Below, piece by piece: positions 7,497 through 10,746 of a stretch of DNA of 10,746 nucleotides. The stretch lies in the NCBI GenBank assembly GCA_018400545.1, contig JAGYLT010000055.1:1-10746 (forward strand), written 5' to 3'. A program made the translations under genes and the position numbers. Position 1 is the first letter of the stretch. The number at the start of each line of letters is the position of its first letter. Under the pieces are notes generated by a model, which worked only from the letters and a program-made list of their open reading frames with translations, ran no database searches and had not been told where the DNA came from. This DNA is from Bacteroidales bacterium. GTDB lineage: Bacteria > Bacteroidota > Bacteroidia > Bacteroidales > 4484-276.

Positions 7497-8321
7497 TTAT
7501 CTGATTGAAGCCAATAAGGATTCTTTTTCTTCGCGGATGTACAGTGAATTCCGGTTAAGCAACTCATCGAAGTCCACTTCAAATGCATCGAAATCGGGGC
7601 CATCCACACAACAGAATTTGGTTTTGTCGTTCACCTTTACACGACAACCGCCACACATGCCTGTCCCGTCGATCATAATGGGGTTGAGGCTTACCATGGT
7701 TTTGATGTCGTGTTTTTTGGTGAGTTGGGTCACAAATTTCATCATAATGATTGGGCCGATGGCATACACCAGTTTTACATCGTGCCGCTCATCCAGGTAT
7801 TTTTTGAGGGGGTCGGTAACAAATCCCATGTGCCCGTAGCTGCCGTCATCGGTGGTAATTACAAGTTCATCCGAGATGGCATTCATTTCCCTTTCAAGGA
7901 TCAGCATTTCCTTATCCTTTGCTCCGATGATACTGATCACATAATTTCCGGCTTCTTTAAAAGCTTTGGCTACATGATGCAGGATGGCAACTCCGGTTCC
8001 ACCGCCAACCATGACTACGGTTCCCATGTTTTCCACTTCGGCGGGCTTGCCTAGCGGCCCTGAGATATCTTTTATGGAATCGCCCTCGTTGAGCGAACGG
8101 AGCAGTGCAGTGGTTTTTCCAACTACCTGATATATAAGAGTGATGGTTCCTGAAAAAGGGTCTTTGTCGGCTACGGTAAGCGGAATACGCTCGCCGGTAT
8201 CGTTAACCCTTAGGATAATGAACTGCCCGGCTTTTACTTTGGCGGCAATTTTTGGGGCCTCCACCTCATTGCGAACGATGGTGTCGCGCGCCATGATTTG
8301 TTTACGTACGATTTGAAACAT
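7497..8321 (-). CDS. nfnA: NfnA/SudB-type small subunit of electron-bifurcating transhydrogenase
   Basis: The 274-residue protein belongs to the ferredoxin-NADP reductase-like family that includes NfnA/SudB and the PyrK-type subunits. RIPLT (45-49) is the FAD-binding motif. VGGGTGVA (105-112) starts the nucleotide-binding domain. Near the C-terminus, Asp218, Cys223, Cys226 and Cys237 or Cys238 fit the [2Fe-2S] ligands; in solved Nfn structures this cluster has one Asp and three Cys ligands. In the complex this subunit carries the bifurcating partner flavin and the NAD(H) site. The start at 8321 agrees with the usual family N-terminus (MFxI); Met10 would cut into the first strand. The large subunit gene follows after 12 bases. 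Naming differs between species (nfnA, nfnS, sudB). PyrK is less likely because the partner is NfnB rather than dihydroorotate dehydrogenase. Confidence 0.9.
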   Translation of the reverse strand: MFQIVRKQIMARDTIVRNEVEAPKIAAKVKAGQFIILRVNDTGERIPLTVADKDPFSGTITLIYQVVGKTTALLRSLNEGDSIKDISGPLGKPAEVENMGTVVMVGGGTGVAILHHVAKAFKEAGNYVISIIGAKDKEMLILEREMNAISDELVITTDDGSYGHMGFVTDPLKKYLDERHDVKLVYAIGPIIMMKFVTQLTKKHDIKTMVSLNPIMIDGTGMCGGCRVKVNDKTKFCCVDGPDFDAFEVDFDELLNRNSLYIREEKESLLASIR

Positions 8322-8447
8322 AATTGTCAGAAGTTTGGTTACAGACCATACTTGTTATCAGACGCGGAAAAACATTACCGCCCCTTATAAAATCCAAAAA
8401 GTAAGATCTATTTTGTTTGATTAACTTCTGCAAAAATGTTTCTGTAT

Positions 8448-8463
8448 CCGGAAATTCATCCGG
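8448..8463. repeat. Small inverted repeat after the cysteine-module gene
   Basis: CCGGA (8448-8452) and TCCGG (8459-8463) form a 5-pair GC-rich stem with a 6-base loop, 8 bases past the stop of the cysteine-module gene. No T-run follows directly on the minus strand, so read-through into nfnA is plausible. The hairpin might tune relative expression or mark a transcript end. Confidence 0.3.
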
Positions 8464-8471
8464 CCCGCAGC

Positions 8472-9338
8472 CTACCATTCATCACTGTCTTCCAGCTTGA
8501 TTTCGTAAAGGTCTTCCTCGTTCAGGCCATGCCAGCGGCAGCCTTTTTTGGTACAGATATAGAAATCAATAAACTTGGTCCGGGCGCTTATCCAGATACG
8601 CGCCGCGGGAGAGCTGCATTTCTCGCAGTTTTTTTCATGGATGACCAGACTTTCTCTGCAATGCGGGCATTTCAGGTCTTTTACTGTTTTATCTTCGGGC
8701 AGGAAAATGGTAGATTTTGAAGTAAACACGTTGAGATATGGACTGAGTAAAAGTTCCCCCTCTTCGCCATTGGATATTTTTAGCCGCAGCATCTCATTCT
8801 CTATCAGGCTTTTCCGGCAATGCGGACAATAGGCCTGCAGGAAAGTTCCTGATTCGATGATCTCTGCATTTTCATCCGTTACTTTGGGTTTTATTGTGGT
8901 GGTTCTAAGATCCAGATTTTTGGGGTAATCGCGGCCACGGAAACCATATTCCTGGTAAAGTTTCTTCAGGGCCAGCGACAGATCCTCAAATGCAATAGCA
9001 TGATTTTTACAGCCACTTCTCGAGCAGATGCTTACGCGGCCACCCATTTCCAGGTTAAAATCCACCATGGGTGCATCGCAAATATTGCAAAGCATTTTGC
9101 TGGTCAACTCAGTGTGGCAGTGCGGACAATGGAAGTTTGCCAACTCGCCATTGGGTGTTTCAACTTCAGATGAATAATTATAGCTGCCGTAAATCGAACT
9201 GAGCCAGATCATGCCTTTTTCTTTTTCGGTGCTGATGATGAGATTGATGCTGGGTTCATTGTCGATGTGTTTCTTGTGTTCCATGAGGCTTTTCCCGCAT
9301 GACGGGCAGTTCACAAAAATGGTTATGAAGTTGTACAT
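8472..9338 (-). CDS. Tandem cysteine-module protein upstream of nfnA, unknown function
   Basis: From the ATG at 9338 this is a 288-residue cytoplasmic protein with no signal peptide or membrane segment. It contains two copies of one module. Copy A has Cys11/14, 71/74, 84/87, 105/110 and His113. Copy B has Cys171/174, 224/227, 238/241, 262/267 and His270. Copy B also keeps LLLSPYLNVF and GCRWHGL, nearly identical to the N-terminal module of the large Nfn subunit (LILSPYLDVF, GCEWHGL); copy A is more diverged. The frame stays open upstream to a TTG at 9524, but those 62 residues are AT-rich, contain no methionine and precede the first CxxC, so I reject them. The gene points toward nfnA with a 150-base gap, which may or may not hold a promoter. 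Paired CxxC knuckles suggest zinc ribbons. A structural, regulatory or docking role with Nfn is inference. I do not recognise a named family. Confidence 0.8.
   Translation of the reverse strand: MYNFITIFVNCPSCGKSLMEHKKHIDNEPSINLIISTEKEKGMIWLSSIYGSYNYSSEVETPNGELANFHCPHCHTELTSKMLCNICDAPMVDFNLEMGGRVSICSRSGCKNHAIAFEDLSLALKKLYQEYGFRGRDYPKNLDLRTTTIKPKVTDENAEIIESGTFLQAYCPHCRKSLIENEMLRLKISNGEEGELLLSPYLNVFTSKSTIFLPEDKTVKDLKCPHCRESLVIHEKNCEKCSSPAARIWISARTKFIDFYICTKKGCRWHGLNEEDLYEIKLEDSDEW
8529..8828 (-). repeat. Cysteine module, copy B of the tandem protein
   Basis: This covers residues 171-270 of the 288-residue protein. The ligand spacing is CxxC, 49, CxxC, 10, CxxC, 20, Cx4CxxH. It shares the SPYL and WHGL motifs with the module in the large Nfn subunit, so these two copies are closer to each other than either is to copy A. 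Confidence 0.75.
9000..9308 (-). repeat. Cysteine module, copy A of the tandem protein
   Basis: This covers residues 11-113 of the 288-residue protein. The ligand spacing is CxxC, 56, CxxC, 9, CxxC, 17, Cx4CxxH. All eight cysteines and the histidine are kept, but the SPYL and WHGL motifs are lost, which argues that metal binding is the conserved property. Confidence 0.65.
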
Positions 9339-9557
9339 GGCTTTTATTATTTGTATTTCAAAAATGATTTTTCTCTTTACAATATTAATGAATTTTAAGA
9401 ATTCGACCACAGCATTTTTCACGCTTTTTATTTTTATCTGACAAATTCTTACATCGCCAAATCTGTTTAAGTTTTTGATTTCCAGTGAAGAGTGCGTTGG
9501 CTCTGTTTTATTAAGCCCGGCCAATTTATTTTAAGTTTAAATAGTGAAATAAAAAAC

Positions 9558-9589
9558 TTGACTTCTGCCTTCAATTTGTTATATATTTG
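9558..9589 (+). promoter_or_regulatory. Promoter of the SPFH gene
   Basis: TATATTTG at 9582-9589 is an exact TAnnTTTG -7 box, and TTG at 9558-9560 lies 21 bases upstream, within the spacing reported for Bacteroidota -33 elements. Predicted transcription start is near 9595, about 40 bases before the ATG. Confidence 0.6.
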
Positions 9590-9591
9590 TG

Positions 9592-9621
9592 ATATCAAAA
9601 TGATATTAATAAAGTATTAAT
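9592..9621. promoter_or_regulatory. Two perfect dyads in the SPFH leader
   Basis: ATATCA (9592-9597) pairs with TGATAT (9601-9606) across AAA. ATTAATA (9605-9611) pairs with TATTAAT (9615-9621) across AAG. They overlap by two bases and lie between the -7 box and the start codon, where a repressor would block transcription. AT-rich DNA yields such dyads by chance, so operator function is uncertain. Confidence 0.35.
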
Positions 9622-9635
9622 TTAAAATTAAGGCA

Positions 9636-10490
9636 ATGAAAGACGAAAAAAGTTATTCACCCGCTTCAGGATATCTGATGTTGCTGGTGGTATTGATTTT
9701 GATTGTGCTCCCGATTTTGGGAATGATCTTCATGAAAATGTTCCTGCTCGCTATTGTTCTTGCCGTTGGCATTTTTCTTTCCATTGGTTTCCTGATCGTT
9801 AATCCGAATGAATCATCCGTTTTAGTGCTCTTTGGCGCATACAAAGGTACTGTAAAGAAAAACGGATTTTTCTGGGTGAACCCGTTTTTTACCCGTAAAC
9901 GCATTTCGCTCCGTGCACGCAACCTCGACAGCGAAGCCATCAAGGTAAACGATAAACTTGGAAATCCCATCATGATTGGGATTGTACTGGTGTGGAAAGT
10001 TGATAATACCTTCAAGGCGGCTTTTGAGGTGGATGACTACAACCACTTTGTGGATATCCAAACCGAGGCTGCCATCCGTAAACTGGCCGGCCACTACCCG
10101 TATGATAATTTTGATGATGAAGAGGCTGACATCACACTGCGTTCAGGCGGCGAAGAAGTGAATGAAGCCCTTGAAAGGGAAATCGCCGAAAGGCTTGCCA
10201 TTGCCGGAATAAACGTCCTCGAAGCGCGAATCAGTTATCTGGCTTATGCCTCAGAAATTGCCGGTGCCATGCTGCGGCGTCAGCAGGCTACTGCCATTGT
10301 TGCAGCGCGTGCCAAGATTGTTGAGGGTGCAGTAAGCATGGTGGATATGGCACTGGAACAACTTTCGGAAAAAGAGATTGTTGAACTGGACGAGGAAAAG
10401 AAAGCGGCCATGGTGAGCAACCTGATGGTAGTCCTGTGCTCCGACAGGGATGCTTCGCCGGTTATCAATACGGGGACTTTACATCAGTAG
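9636..10490 (+). CDS. SPFH-domain membrane protein (stomatin/prohibitin/flotillin superfamily)
   Basis: This is a 284-residue protein. Residues 13-33 and 36-55 form two closely spaced hydrophobic segments that anchor it in the inner membrane. The SPFH domain starts with NPNESSVLVLFG (56-67) and runs to about residue 200. It includes GFFWVNPF (77-84), typical of the family, and a helix containing RKLAGHYPYD (148-157). An Ala- and Glu-rich segment (about 177-260) is likely coiled coil and would drive oligomerisation into a membrane microdomain scaffold. The C-terminus ends with VVLCSDRDASPVINTGTLHQ, a tail I associate with one bacterial SPFH subfamily. From memory, a short Arc-like DNA-binding protein gene often follows that subfamily; none is visible here. 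It is transcribed away from the nfn cluster from its own promoter. No NfeD or protease partner is in view, so the membrane process it serves is unknown. Confidence 0.88.
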   Translation: MKDEKSYSPASGYLMLLVVLILIVLPILGMIFMKMFLLAIVLAVGIFLSIGFLIVNPNESSVLVLFGAYKGTVKKNGFFWVNPFFTRKRISLRARNLDSEAIKVNDKLGNPIMIGIVLVWKVDNTFKAAFEVDDYNHFVDIQTEAAIRKLAGHYPYDNFDDEEADITLRSGGEEVNEALEREIAERLAIAGINVLEARISYLAYASEIAGAMLRRQQATAIVAARAKIVEGAVSMVDMALEQLSEKEIVELDEEKKAAMVSNLMVVLCSDRDASPVINTGTLHQ

Positions 10491-10496
10491 GAGAAG

Positions 10497-10523
10497 GTAG
10501 AGGGTAGAAGGTAGAAGGTATAG
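10497..10523 (+). repeat. Short 7-base tandem repeat (GTAGAAG type)
   Basis: GTAGAGG (10497-10503), GTAGAAG (10504-10510), GTAGAAG (10511-10517) and GTATAG (10518-10523) form a purine-rich array of about four units, seven bases after the SPFH stop codon. Confidence 0.6.
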
Positions 10524-10697
10524 TGTGAGTGGTTTGAGAGGGTTGAGTGGTGGAGTGATGAGGTGACTGAGAGACTAAGAGAAGGAAGAGAAGGAGCTTA
10601 GCGCAGGGCGCATAGCGCATAGCGAAGAATGACTAACAATGACTACCATTGACGCCGAACGCATTGAGGCCACTGACAACTCAATAACCCATTAACC

Positions 10698-10735
10698 AAA
10701 TAACTCAATAACAAATAACTCAATAACAAATAACT
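10698..10735 (+). repeat. 15-base tandem repeat
   Basis: AAATAACTCAATAAC occurs at 10698-10712 and 10713-10727, followed by a partial copy (AAATAACT) at 10728-10735. Related words (CTCAATAACCC) precede it from about 10679. The array lacks guanine completely. Confidence 0.7.
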
Positions 10736-10746
10736 TTAAACTCCCG

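Larger units (their letters stand above)
10491..10746. other. Low-complexity intergenic tail without a gene
   Basis: Three compositional blocks follow the SPFH stop: a G/A/T block almost free of cytosine (about 10491-10600), a short block of GCGCATA words (about 10600-10625), and a C/A/T block almost free of guanine (about 10670-10746). No open frame of useful length starts here, and I see no hairpin with a T-run to serve as the SPFH terminator. Confidence 0.6.

Noticed and set aside
9339..9524. N-terminal extension of the cysteine-module protein to a TTG at 9524
   Set aside because: The extra 62 residues start with a rare codon, contain no internal methionine, are AT-driven in composition and precede the first conserved CxxC by a stretch absent from the homologous modules. 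The ATG at 9338 fits better.
9525..9553. AT-only inverted repeat (TTTATTT with AAATAAA)
   Set aside because: A 7-base A/T stem with a 15-base loop is expected by chance in this AT-rich stretch and has no clear positional logic.
10698..10735. A CRISPR-like repeat array
   Set aside because: Units of 15 bases follow each other directly with no unique spacers, so this is a simple tandem repeat.

Overview
The window looks like chromosomal DNA from a member of the Bacteroidota, probably an anaerobic or facultative relative of the Bacteroidales. Three things point there. Promoter -7 boxes match TAnnTTTG. A small lipoprotein has an acidic stretch directly after its lipobox cysteine. A large secreted right-handed beta-helix protein is present. 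No tRNA, rRNA, CRISPR array, insertion sequence or integrase was found.

Layout from left to right. Positions 1-2431 (minus) hold the N-terminal 810 residues of a secreted beta-helix protein that runs off the left edge. Positions 2432-2943 are AT-rich non-coding DNA with two adjacent hairpins. A small lipoprotein gene (2944-3372, minus) and an EF-G-like translational GTPase gene (3494-5479, plus) diverge from a roughly 120-base region with a -7 box on each strand. The GTPase is built like the TetM/TetO ribosomal protection proteins, but the domain IV loop those proteins use against tetracycline is different here. A strong minus-strand terminator near 5584-5621 ends a minus-strand cluster running 9338 to 5640. 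Its genes, in order of transcription, are a cysteine-rich protein, the small Nfn subunit and the large Nfn subunit. A divergent SPFH-domain membrane protein (9636-10490, plus) has its own promoter. The last 256 bases are low-complexity repeats without a gene.

The two Nfn subunits should form the electron-bifurcating transhydrogenase that links NADH, NADPH and reduced ferredoxin. The most interesting observation is a cysteine-rich module of about 105 residues (CxxC, CxxC, CxxC, then C-x4-C-x2-H) that occurs three times: once fused to the front of the large Nfn subunit, and twice in tandem in the separate protein encoded just upstream. This suggests a metal-binding or docking module dedicated to this Nfn complex. 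I do not recognise it as a named domain.
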